From the NCBI GenBank assembly GCA_028277515.1, contig JANQGC010000348.1:1-16268 (forward strand): a stretch of 16,268 nt of DNA, read 5' to 3'. This DNA is from Anaerolineae bacterium. Lineage in GTDB: Bacteria > Chloroflexota > Anaerolineae > Promineifilales > Promineifilaceae. The position numbers and the translations under genes are program-made. The first letter of the stretch is position 1. Each line of letters starts with the position of its first letter. The notes under the pieces are model-generated. The model was not told where the DNA came from. It made no database searches and saw only the letters and a list, made by a program, of their open reading frames with translations. Of the stretch, positions 10,501 to 16,152 are shown one piece after another.

Positions 10501-13500
10501 GTTCGAATCGTCAGGATCCACCCCGCCGGCGCTGAAAGGCAGCAGGCCATCGCCGTCGGCATCGGCCATGCGCACGCCGCCGTTGCTCCAGGCGGTCACA
10601 TCGGCGAATCCGCCAATGGTAGGTGGCAGCACGTCGAAAATTACCGAGGAGCCGATTTCCGTTGAGCTTGTGCCGTCAACATATTTGGAATCGCAGTAGC
10701 CGACCCAACAGGAAGCGCCCTGTAAATCATATGCGGCATCAAGATAAAAGATCGTCGAGCGATTCACGCCCGCCGATAAAAAGGTCTGGAAGGACACGCT
10801 ATCATACAAGGTGGCCTCATACAAGGTGTTGACCTCCCTAACGCTCCATTCATCCGCGCGATCGCCGTTGGAGGTCGACAATCCGATCTGGTATGCGTCC
10901 TGAAAGTTTAATTGATAGATGAAGCTGTTCGAACGAATATCGTCCTCGGATATCAGATAATCGGTGGTTTCGGTGATCACGGTGGTAATGGGTAGGGTAT
11001 ACACCATGCCGTTGCCGTCGACTATCCCGGCTTCGGGATCGGTCAGCTCCGTGTTTAAATCGCCGCTCCTGACGTCCGTATCCACGGTTAAATCAAACTG
11101 GTAAAGGACCCCGGCAATGGCCGAAATTAATTTGCCGGTGATCGAGAAATCAATGCCTAATGCCAGCAGGATGAGATCAACCAGCGCCGCCAGACCTACT
11201 AACAAAGCGCCAATAAGCGTGAGATTGAGCACGAAAAAGATCACGGCGACAATCACAGAGGCGATTGTTTGCGCCAGCAGCTCGTTGAAAGCGATCGTAC
11301 CCGCTTTTACCTGGCCGCTGAGTGTGAGTGTCAGGAAAAAAGCGACGGACAAACTAATAGAAATGATCAGGCCGACCACATTGGCCTCAATAGATGGACC
11401 GCCTTCCCCACCAACCACACCGACAAAGGCGCTGGTTTTGGTCGCAAAGCGTCCGGCATCGACGAGCGCATTGACGGTTTTTATGATGGTCAGGATCGGC
11501 TTAATCACCCCAATGACAAAAGCCAATACACCAAGGGACACCGCCCCGGCAATGAGCCAGCCGGTGTTGATATTGTCATGGGCCACATATTTGACAAATA
11601 AAAATAGTCCGGTGACAACAATGGCCGCGGCCGAAAGGACGATCAACAAACCAATACCAACAATGCCAACCGTTTCTTCTAACAATGAATAGTATGATTG
11701 GATCGTATTGCTGACTTTCCCGATCGCCCTATCGAGCGCGCTGACCGGCTCTTCAACGGCTTCAACGGCCTCGACCACTGCCCGCTTGATCGACCTGCGG
11801 CCGAAATACAGACCAAGCGTGACTTTGATTCCTGATCCTACAAGCGACCCAATTTTTAAAGCCAACGGTCTGTCAGAGTATTCATAATCCTGGCTCAGCT
11901 CGTAATCCCCTCTTTGCACGATAGAAAGCTGCCCGTTATAGAGGGTGGCATACAACAATTTGGCCATCAAAATATCATCTGCACGATCCTGGGGATCGGG
12001 CTCATCGGCAAAGTCCGGCATCAACAGCGTATCCAGGTCGATCCAATAATTATTAATATCGGCCGCCAGCCAGCCGGATCCCGAATCATAAGCATAAGGC
12101 GCCCACTTTAAGCCGTTTGCCGTTTCCAATTCCACCGCGTCCGGTCCGCTCTTAGCGACATCCACCGTCAATACACGCCCAGACCAATCAACGTTGGGGC
12201 TGCCAAGCGGTTCGCCATCCAGGTTTACCGCCCGGTATTGGTGCTCCCAGGCGAACATGATCGTCGGCGTGATCGGTTCGTCGCTCGACCACAGAGAAGT
12301 GAAGTTGGCATCGAGCACATTCGTCGTCCGTGTTATCGCCGTGTCGAACAGGGCCAGGTCCAGGTAACTGTAAGAATTCTCCTCCACGCTGAACACGTTA
12401 TCAATGCCCCATCGCTCCTCGTCGCTGACCCCGCTGTTAGTAGCGTGATTGAAGCGCGTGGCGATGTCATTCACCGTAATGTCCAGCTGCCCATCTCCGC
12501 CGATACATTTATCGTTGGCATCAACGTTTTCACAGTCCGCCCCGGCCAAAAACGTGCGATCCAGGCCATAGGCCAGCTCGTAAAGCGATTCCATAAAGAG
12601 CGGGCTGTCGTTTGACAGCGACGGATCCTCATAAATCATGGCCATATTGGCGAAATGATCTTCGCTCACTTCCAAACCGGTCAAGGTCCAATTGTCACTG
12701 TAGGTCTGAACGATCTGCAGGTCGTTGAGTGTTTTGTAAGAAGAACAAACATTGTTTTCATACGTATCACACACATCAACCAGGGCCTGCACCAACCAGA
12801 CGAGGCGAACTTTATGGGCATTGCCCCAGGAGCCTGCCCCCTCGTAATACATAGCCCCGGAAAAAGCAACATTTTTCTCTCCGGTTGAATCGGTCACCAG
12901 CTGCAGAGGAACATAAGCCGTTTGCGTATTGCTGCCGGATTGCAGGGTGGAGATGCCGAATAACTTTAATGTTTCAGCATTGGCCAGGCTGTCCGGCGTT
13001 CCCGTGACCTCGATCTCCAACATGGGAACCATGCGCATGTCGCCCAGGTCATTTGGATATGGGTCCAGCGTGGGATCGACATCATAAAAGGTCTTTCCGT
13101 CGCTGTCCTGGATCTGACCTTGCAGATCGTTGTCTTGCCAGTCCAATACATTGTTGGTGTACCACAGGTGATCGGCATTGGTAGGCTGCAGCTGGAACAC
13201 AACTTTTGTTATCTTGTCTTCATTCAAATCGTCGATGATGAGTTGGAATGGATTATTTCCGGTGAAGGTCGGCGCTTCGAGACTGCTAGAGTGGGGAGAG
13301 AGATCGAGATCGTCTGGGACGCCATCACCATCATTGTCCTCATCCCACAAGTCGGGAATGTTGTCGCCATCCGTGTCGTCAGGTAAGCTGTCTCCATTGG
13401 CGTCAAGGTTCCATTCCTGGCCATCGCTCAATCCATCCTTGTTGCTGTCCTGATCGAGAGGATTGGTATACCAGGTCTCGGTGTTGCCTTCTAGCTGAAA

Positions 13501-14850
13501 ACCAACCACTTCCAAATTGTCGTCTACGCCGTCTTTGTCCGTATCGGCCGCGCCTGGCAGCGTGCCGATCAGACATTCCTGTAAATTGGTTAAATTGTCT
13601 CCGTCGGCGTCGCCACTTGGATCGCTGGAGCAGGAACTGTCAAAATATTTGCTGTCTTCGCCAGTTGTGTTTGTAGTCTCGGCCGTCACAGCCAAAGGAT
13701 CAGCATTTGGATCGAAATTGGGAGTGGAAAGGATTTCTTTTTGTTCCCGTTCCCTCTGTAATTGATCTTCCTCCTGCTGCTTCTCAGCTTGTTTGTCCGC
13801 CTGTCTTTGAGCATATACGCCTACGTGATAGCTGCCAAGTAGAGGTGCGATCAACATGGAAGCGATAACACCTAAAACGACGGCCGCATATACCCGCCGC
13901 GAGCCGCTGCGGCTGATGACGACCACAACCGAGATGATGACAATGATCAGGGCGGCGACTGTCAAGAAACCTTGTGGGGAGACTGCAGCCGATGATATTT
14001 TGGCCATCGTTCGGCCGGTGGTGGCGTTGAGTTGCTGTGTGAAAGTTGCGGCCTGGGTAGCCGCCGGCAGCTTGGAAAAGCGCGAGAAATTCATTTCGAT
14101 TCGCGCGTTGGCCAGGGAGTTGTCAGCACTTTCAGCGAATTTTAGATGAAAAATTTGGCGCATCGGCAGGCCATTAATTCCGACCCATATTTCTCCGCTG
14201 CCGGTCATATCAGTATAGAACTGTGGCGCTTCCAGTTCGATGCCGGGCGGTAGTTCTCCCGATCCGGCCATTTGGCGGGTCATTTCCTTGCGCATATGCT
14301 CGGCATAGCGCGGTCCGTTGATGTCAAAAGAATAGCGAGTGAAGGTTATGGCTTGATTACCGATTCGCCGCGACTCCGGTTCGTGGCGCACCACATTACC
14401 GGCCGCTGCCAGGAAGGCCATGAAGTCGCCGTTTGGGGCAAAGAGGCCGCTGAAATCGTCAATTTCTTGCCAGGGACTGCCGGCGTGACGGCCATAGGTC
14501 CGGCCGTCTTCGATCTTGATTTGAATACCGGATTCCGGAGACATGACGCTGCCGCCCCCTTTCCACAGTGTCATTTCCAGGAATTCGGCTTCCTGATCCG
14601 TTTCACCCTCCATGTAAAGACGGGTTTCCCGGCTGCTGATTACCGGGCGGTGGAGGGTCGGCCGCGGCCGTACAGTTTGAGTCAAGTCAACACTGAAATG
14701 GAATGCGCCGGACTCTCTAACATGCTGCCAAACGGCTTGCAGTTCATCGGCTGCCGTTCCTTGGGCACGGGCCACTTGTAATAAGAAAAGCAGGGTAAAC
14801 AAGACGAGAAAGGGAAGAATAAACCAGAAAGCAGCTCTTTTCTTGCGCAT
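1552..14850 (-). CDS. Giant exported multidomain surface protein (TSP3, LamG, Ig-like, multi-TM), 4432 aa
   Basis: The ATG at 14850 is chosen because GGAGG stands 6 bases upstream and the protein then opens with a signal peptide (MRKKR, hydrophobic core, cut near ARA-29). An earlier TTG at 15042 lies upstream of the likely transcription start. Approximate order by residue: 30-294 beta-rich domain, LppX/LolA-like by inference; 295-314 and 320-340 membrane helices around an SGSRR loop; 348-372 charged coiled coil; 412-517 TSP3 repeats (DADGDN, DTDKDGVDD, DNDGDGVPDD); 518-997 unassigned; 1000-1017, 1062-1087, 1098-1123, 1157-1178, 1193-1213 and 1213-1233 hydrophobic segments; 1429-1575 TSP3; 1685-2040 propeller-like repeats with VAW/ASW strands; 2043-2240 LamG; 2249-2715 LamG with nested jelly-roll and beta-gamma-crystallin; 2771-2995 two Ig-like domains; 3028-3321 Ig-like split by LamG 3060-3258; 3451-3553 Ig-like; 3554-3660 FN3-like; 3667-3885 DOMON/CBM9-like; 3971-4058 DUF11-like; 4089-4388 three Ig-like; 4413-4420 LYLPVVAG. 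It probably is a calcium-dependent, glycan- or surface-binding envelope protein. No catalytic site was recognised. The frame is unbroken over 13.3 kb. Confidence 0.93.
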   Translation of the reverse strand: MRKKRAAFWFILPFLVLFTLLFLLQVARAQGTAADELQAVWQHVRESGAFHFSVDLTQTVRPRPTLHRPVISSRETRLYMEGETDQEAEFLEMTLWKGGGSVMSPESGIQIKIEDGRTYGRHAGSPWQEIDDFSGLFAPNGDFMAFLAAAGNVVRHEPESRRIGNQAITFTRYSFDINGPRYAEHMRKEMTRQMAGSGELPPGIELEAPQFYTDMTGSGEIWVGINGLPMRQIFHLKFAESADNSLANARIEMNFSRFSKLPAATQAATFTQQLNATTGRTMAKISSAAVSPQGFLTVAALIIVIISVVVVISRSGSRRVYAAVVLGVIASMLIAPLLGSYHVGVYAQRQADKQAEKQQEEDQLQREREQKEILSTPNFDPNADPLAVTAETTNTTGEDSKYFDSSCSSDPSGDADGDNLTNLQECLIGTLPGAADTDKDGVDDNLEVVGFQLEGNTETWYTNPLDQDSNKDGLSDGQEWNLDANGDSLPDDTDGDNIPDLWDEDNDGDGVPDDLDLSPHSSSLEAPTFTGNNPFQLIIDDLNEDKITKVVFQLQPTNADHLWYTNNVLDWQDNDLQGQIQDSDGKTFYDVDPTLDPYPNDLGDMRMVPMLEIEVTGTPDSLANAETLKLFGISTLQSGSNTQTAYVPLQLVTDSTGEKNVAFSGAMYYEGAGSWGNAHKVRLVWLVQALVDVCDTYENNVCSSYKTLNDLQIVQTYSDNWTLTGLEVSEDHFANMAMIYEDPSLSNDSPLFMESLYELAYGLDRTFLAGADCENVDANDKCIGGDGQLDITVNDIATRFNHATNSGVSDEERWGIDNVFSVEENSYSYLDLALFDTAITRTTNVLDANFTSLWSSDEPITPTIMFAWEHQYRAVNLDGEPLGSPNVDWSGRVLTVDVAKSGPDAVELETANGLKWAPYAYDSGSGWLAADINNYWIDLDTLLMPDFADEPDPQDRADDILMAKLLYATLYNGQLSIVQRGDYELSQDYEYSDRPLALKIGSLVGSGIKVTLGLYFGRRSIKRAVVEAVEAVEEPVSALDRAIGKVSNTIQSYYSLLEETVGIVGIGLLIVLSAAAIVVTGLFLFVKYVAHDNINTGWLIAGAVSLGVLAFVIGVIKPILTIIKTVNALVDAGRFATKTSAFVGVVGGEGGPSIEANVVGLIISISLSVAFFLTLTLSGQVKAGTIAFNELLAQTIASVIVAVIFFVLNLTLIGALLVGLAALVDLILLALGIDFSITGKLISAIAGVLYQFDLTVDTDVRSGDLNTELTDPEAGIVDGNGMVYTLPITTVITETTDYLISEDDIRSNSFIYQLNFQDAYQIGLSTSNGDRADEWSVREVNTLYEATLYDSVSFQTFLSAGVNRSTIFYLDAAYDLQGASCWVGYCDSKYVDGTSSTEIGSSVIFDVLPPTIGGFADVTAWSNGGVRMADADGDGLLPFSAGGVDPDDSNWDVDGDNLSDAFEISMRALTVDEGGEQLDAMLADSDGDSILDNEELLLATNPANPDSDGDGLPDVAEAARVDGSGLGGGWLFAYSTSEVTRVWSDPNQVDYDQDGMSDLFELGQDTCPGCSPWSDPDNPLLYSPYVANENPVPLYLDDNTTDGFVPLLNPTFTFSSTTENNLSSAVSLAGEINVELPQMFSGGPLQAQVDLTSGFSQTLVSELTGLASNEKTGIVTTSMDLAAFDDVIWSWENPDSSAAASGEGSLRKVAAAASPGFSDAYVVAALEEDESGNQSITAYTSANSGPRTGGVTIKSYTAGESVVSPAVACNLSGVCLVAWGVNFPDGSGQVNATRLDGDLNDSSTGNIRVKQAGVEIHTVALAGDGQDFMASWGEVYAGGNEIMAKPVLSDGSSPVSTQSLYGPDPDTGVVGLTHTGENYLAVFSGDQQILRWAEVDSLAQVGDVQTLPAIGRTFSNVDSESQSFALAYDQLSEQALVIFNNLGNRPPSASSEDYITALRFTTAGALPEINFDTFKRLPGLASAAVCADPINGGWVVAWTKDGVFAETTTHLQAIAPDGSLRGPEGTIDSSVNNAGVGIACQVPRPLLDIEFDEGSISDSYADSSIYGNDATCDLNAGACPIGGVEGRFGNGVSFDGIDDKTDSVFDMPTDNFTIEFWMKTTCSDCDILHLLGANADMHLRNGEVCYTETGQSSTTTLCTPSDTNFADGDWHHVALINKDKLVAIYVDGQVRVAVHVNESNAHCSNNCDKFVLGKASSGFFNGSLDQVRVWSRMLSASEIDRSFSSAVTILDLDEVSGSTTAYDASHNGFNGACKGSTNCPSFGIDGAAYTAAEFDGSNDHLLIESQKRTLETFAYNFEDGDFSHWSSSTATLGTRNGGDENFLGMFGNETVSLDLVNLPTHDTLVLSFDLYVIGPWSGNRTDLGPDNWEFGLDNSTTFSSNFSNLDDSAGSYQFYPAGSWFGPQGITLYEDSDCTGDHTTFRSDDPDLSDDAIDVNRTSCIIGRADSVGIVYRDQNYEGSAAVIDLARGVLEDFDNDTISSIRVWSAANEPKHGSTGDSLSVSGTGAGSVYHIEYTFEGHTAGDASLTFKGDVEFPTLKRWGLDNVVLQVQSDGGSIPLTNSDFTLSAWINNTDGTNQWIVGQGSDATHEALNFGINGNGDLQCGVSPSGNSDNLTATIPSSTAEWRHVACTYDSPVLQLYIDGEQQAEDTSFPAYQGFGETTVGKLPYGSGLGHFEGGIDEIGIWTIALSDLEIAELASKVKVEDEATLHALVPLAQFDDFSHLYHLTLHETATDLGTESQVVTKTLTIDDDSPSATVLAPANGEYVNGNGIIQVSGTAADPTSYIGSVAVSIDSNSATAAEGTESWSATIDGRTLDEGLHMVSAIATDIVGYSGNAGTAQFIVDNSAPHIVATHVSKQRPDRNSQGQWHLTMMGSADDASVGGQPGSGLKSVEVLLEGGSNLAGNGWQQATLSGNTWSIDYLLPVVGRSHHDVEDPTGEYTALIRATDAVSNTTPADAYVSEVVSVDAGRPRPSLHNGPVAQQNVITAGGLVRGQLPAPQAAQAITTGLTLSGQIMDDSLIDSIDINFTPAAQIGALEGSILHLPLDEIVPTNFFPDQSGTNHPATCQDGECPMVGQEGRRDLAASFDGVDDNLTVGGIDLSNKSFTVAAWAKRDVIGEHHTIISQGQALTNNGFIMLFTENNTARCSFWANNLTTAVSYTDTDWHHWVCTYNASTGLRTLYRDGVVAAQDNPGTAVQGTGDLRVGVRQDNVRYFDGAIDEVMVFDRALAAYEITDLYNYGLVSWQAAAFNSSEMNPTWSFDIPEGDGGLDGIYQVNVRATDILGNRTSLDGQRLWRGEIDTRPPQLAFAALVQNGATGFSCTATDFNLDEASSCVVVPPATVPQFEIADITLATYDQVNQWYAAATGDISRLYLMDALRTYNSVEDTGVLVQACDVYGRCTISESSTIAEVNSANEIFAASSQPAIDDSQPPSVSISPLTLTAEQLVGEQIVLLSGTVSDNEGIHRVEVSINGGPWQRAGFDDQGNWQFHWSFTSPPDGQSYNVSARTTDIVGLTGTTNESVLVDVIPPGPIEINLSYEDSVGSTTAIMPGDTLVDAESLQVNWASGSDGSGIAAYNVGWSQSPTMDPASLTEFTGPGNHKQAVGEAQIWYAHVQQVDGVGNSRTQTLGPIYVDRTLTPDVVSDPDYHGWANEVCTILGVDRRMAQMHPDVHGDKIQRFYTSWDADALRFSWQGANWNHEGDLFLYIDAHNGGSDLLFNPYPDDQETVIYLPGNAPAPQSQAASRQLTALSGITQEVMGADFVVWIEDSRLATLYSWNGTAWQNDGQLDSDHYRLTIGIDGSDTDVLLPFTALGVTNPSASALSMLAVATEEDALQLWSTMPTRNPVNSARVVNPMAGESENHTFPLVRAYNWDGLGDGQCVNGRINGDGSGPTGGSFADSDLKLSLSAEPVGTTYSFINDDMAWLWPILFGVEGSSFVPSELFPHQDTDHPPLAPGQTIVYKIDYENLGTEAATGVQIVIDSWFALDLPGQIIDLEDIPAGDSGSIMIQGTVDINGLTPPESEWASLDAFVYDDQTPFDPANSPVTAPPLEWMWSDHAVNGDAPHDVSIESPQEIVGAGQTIVRGLVFGSFDLPLINLEVTDESGGVQAIACPGTSQQNGRWECVWDTSGYNDGDVFQLRAQAVDEHGQSSEWSAETTVVVDKTPPLVMVTQPSFDEQLFGTGLHTVNGSMSDDRHIGSVYFCVDEDECTTVPVRANSENDVDEGVWSSYLPQPDTAADGEEHTLTVYGIDFAGNQSVEPVVIKYRLDDTPPQLTVSQVTPQIPSGGTQLVMSGDVSDGSDFDVYILVKPPTGPRFRVKTSHSTVGAWEFAPGWTRAGTYTLWVQAVDAAGNTRAIGPFQTLVGSPPGTLVIFPVIAGGRGVPANPTSLYLPVVAGQPQAASKRAIFP

Positions 14851-14856
14851 GGGAAA

Positions 14857-14861
14857 CCTCC
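14857..14861 (-). promoter_or_regulatory. Shine-Dalgarno GGAGG that fixes the giant gene's start
   Basis: On the minus strand GGAGG is followed by six bases and then the ATG at 14850. This site and the signal peptide that follows argue against the 64-residue N-terminal extension that would start at the TTG at 15042. That extension has no SD and would place non-secretory sequence in front of the signal peptide. Confidence 0.85.
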
Positions 14862-14928
14862 ACTTTTCCAGAAACGGTTTGGTTGGGGCAAGATAGGGAA
14901 GGTCCTGCCAGGCCAATATCGAGTGTGA

Positions 14929-14946
14929 AGGCTGCTGACGCAGCCT
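14929..14946 (-). promoter_or_regulatory. Perfect 7-bp hairpin in the leader of the giant gene
   Basis: AGGCTGC and GCAGCCT are perfectly complementary around a four-base loop (TGAC on the plus strand, GTCA on the minus). The hairpin lies about 80 bases before the start codon, inside the predicted 5' leader of roughly 170 bases. No T-run follows it, so it is not a simple terminator. It could be a protein- or RNA-binding site or a stabilising structure; the sequence alone does not say which. Confidence 0.4.
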
Positions 14947-15027
14947 AATCGCTATGCAAAAAAGGACAGGTAAACTTCGGGTGTGGAAAAAGCTGGAAAT
15001 GCTTTCTCTACAAATCTCTGTTGGTAG

Positions 15028-15055
15028 ATTATACCACTCCAAAGGACGTGGGCAA
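15028..15055 (-). promoter_or_regulatory. Sigma-70-type promoter with extended -10 for the giant gene
   Basis: On the minus strand a perfect TATAAT (15033-15028) is preceded by TGG, an extended -10 of the TGn type. A -35-like TTGCCC (15055-15050) lies 16 bases upstream and matches TTGACA at four of six positions. Transcription would begin near 15021, leaving a leader of about 170 bases. It is the only good promoter match I found upstream of the giant gene. Confidence 0.6.
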
Positions 15056-15096
15056 CGATTTGGTTTGATGGTTCAAGTCCGTGGAAATAACTGCTG

Positions 15097-15204
15097 CTAA
15101 TGTCCATGTAGATTAGAAACCCGCAACAAATCCTGAACCACAATTGGGTCTCCAGAATGCTTCGAAATTCTATATAATTCCCAAAAAGAGTCCTGTGATG
15201 GTTT
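15097..15204 (-). other. Unassigned protein-like scrap on the minus strand
   Basis: A 35-codon minus-strand frame follows a TGA at 15205-15207 and ends at a TAG at 15097-15099. It reads KPSQDSFWELYRISKHSG and ends LLRVSNLHGH. The composition resembles the C-terminus of a real protein, but there is no start codon, no SD and no family I recognise. It is noted because its neighbours to the right are clear gene scraps on alternating strands. It could still be chance. Confidence 0.25.
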
Positions 15205-15250
15205 TCAATCCTCAGCCAAACAGCTTCTCCGGCTATCACATTTTCGCCCC

Positions 15251-15364
15251 TGGGAGCACGAGGTCCGCTTCGAGAAATCATTGCCCTTAGATCCCAAGAA
15301 GCGTTGTCCGGTTTGTATCGGAGGTAAACGAGCTGCTCCCCAGGAAGACTGTGGTGGACCATAT
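15251..15364 (+). pseudogene. Fragment of a plasmid pRiA4b ORF-3-like (TnpR-type passenger) protein
   Basis: The plus-strand frame encodes WEHEVRFEK, then LPLDPKKRCPVCIGGKRA, then a PQEDCGGPY end. This matches the conserved core of the pRiA4b ORF-3 family: W-x-H, an LP-x-DP stretch, a P-x-C-x-x-G-x-RA segment, and PPEDCGGP with one Pro changed to Gln. Just upstream the expected tyrosine/DFGD strand appears only in another frame (YHIF near 15236-15247), which suggests a small deletion. There is no N-terminal half and no usable start. Homology stops abruptly after GGPY, where the phospholipase D scrap begins on the other strand. The family is often found with mobile elements and plasmids, and its biochemical role is not established. 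Confidence 0.65.
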
Positions 15365-15489
15365 TCGTTAAGGGTCATGTCACCCCAGGAGCTATATTGG
15401 AAATTTTGACTGCCGACAACCGGAAACGCGTCATCAACGATAAATCCTTTCGCATGCATTTTCCCATTGTAGAAATGTATATCGACGTA
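15361..15489 (-). pseudogene. Phospholipase D superfamily C-terminal HKD-motif fragment
   Basis: The minus-strand frame encodes YVDIHFYNGKMHAKGFIVDD, then FPVVGSQNFQYSSWG and a final TLNEY. This is a textbook second HKD motif (H-x-K-x4-D followed by G-S-x-N) with the strand that precedes it. Only about 43 residues are recognisable. The N-terminal HKD half would lie at higher coordinates but is replaced by sulfatase sequence on the opposite strand. After NEY the family resemblance ends, and the reading frame continues into unrelated sequence over the pRiA4b-like scrap. PLD-family enzymes need two HKD motifs, within one chain or as a dimer, and this piece cannot make a functional one. Confidence 0.75.
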
Positions 15490-16152
15490 TTCGATCATGG
15501 TGAAATGGGTATGGCCCACGGCGGTATGCGTCAGAAAGCATTTACAATGTACGAAGAGACAGTGAATGTACCGCTCATCATCCACAACCCCGTCTTATTT
15601 CCTGAGGCACAAACCACAAACGCCTATGCTGCACTTGTCGATTTGATGCCCACGTTGGCCTCTTTAGCCCAGGTACCAAATCGGGAAGATTATGTCTTCA
15701 AAGGGACTGATTTGACACCCTTGTTCACCGATCCTGACACGGCCGTACAGAACGAGATCTTATTTACATTTGATGAAGTCTATTCCGCAAGGAAGGATGG
15801 CCCCATCATTGATCCCTTAACAGGCATCGAATTGCCAACAAGACCAAAACAAATTCGGGCCATCTTCACGTCTGACGAAGATGGCGAGTGGAAGTATGCT
15901 CGCTATTTTGATCCACAAGCATTATACCCGCCCGAATTTGAGATGTACCATCTGCGAAATGGCCTTGGACTGCCCGTCGATCCATTTGAACTCGATAATC
16001 TGGCGAATGAATTGAGTGATAAATATAATGATCCGACAATTGTCGCCAAGCGGGAGCAATTGGCGGCACAACTGAAGGCATTAGAAGAAGAACGCTTGCA
16101 ACCGTTGCCGGGAACACGTATGAATCTGCCCATCGTTGCCAGTGGCGATTAG
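15490..16152 (+). pseudogene. Sulfatase (alkaline phosphatase superfamily), C-terminal half only
   Basis: The plus-strand frame carries FDHGEMGMAHGGMRQKAF, then YEETVNVPLIIHNP and ALVDLMPTLASLAQV, the conserved metal-binding DHG, active-site Lys and C-terminal core strands of arylsulfatase-type enzymes. About 220 residues remain, compared with roughly 450-600 for the family. The N-terminal half with the C/S-x-P-x-R formylglycine site is missing, so this piece cannot be an active sulfatase. The frame is open upstream to an ATG at 15397, but those codons are antisense to the PLD scrap and are not sulfatase-like, and no SD is evident. The protein ends in GTRMNLPIVASGD, whose LPIVA resembles the LPVVA of the giant protein's tail. 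It is annotated as a truncated gene; an assembly chimera is an alternative. Confidence 0.75.

Noticed and set aside
14656..14668. GC-rich CGGCCGCGGCCGT shared with bases near 5864-5876, encoding RPRPTLH and RPRPSLH in the giant protein
   Set aside because: It is only about 13 bases at two distant sites in otherwise unrelated domains. This is compatible with codon preference for Arg-Pro-Arg-Pro, so it is not called as a repeat.
14851..15042. N-terminal extension of the giant protein from a TTG at 15042
   Set aside because: It has no SD, lies upstream of the predicted transcription start near 15021, and would put 64 unrelated residues in front of an excellent signal peptide. The ATG at 14850 with GGAGG is far better.
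14952..15362. 136-residue minus-strand open frame over the promoter and scrap region
   Set aside because: It is antisense to the pRiA4b-like fragment and runs through the promoter. I see no family resemblance.
15397..15489. Upstream part of the plus-strand frame leading into the sulfatase
   Set aside because: These codons are the complement of the PLD HKD segment and do not resemble sulfatase. The ATG at 15397 has no SD, so it is not treated as a real start.
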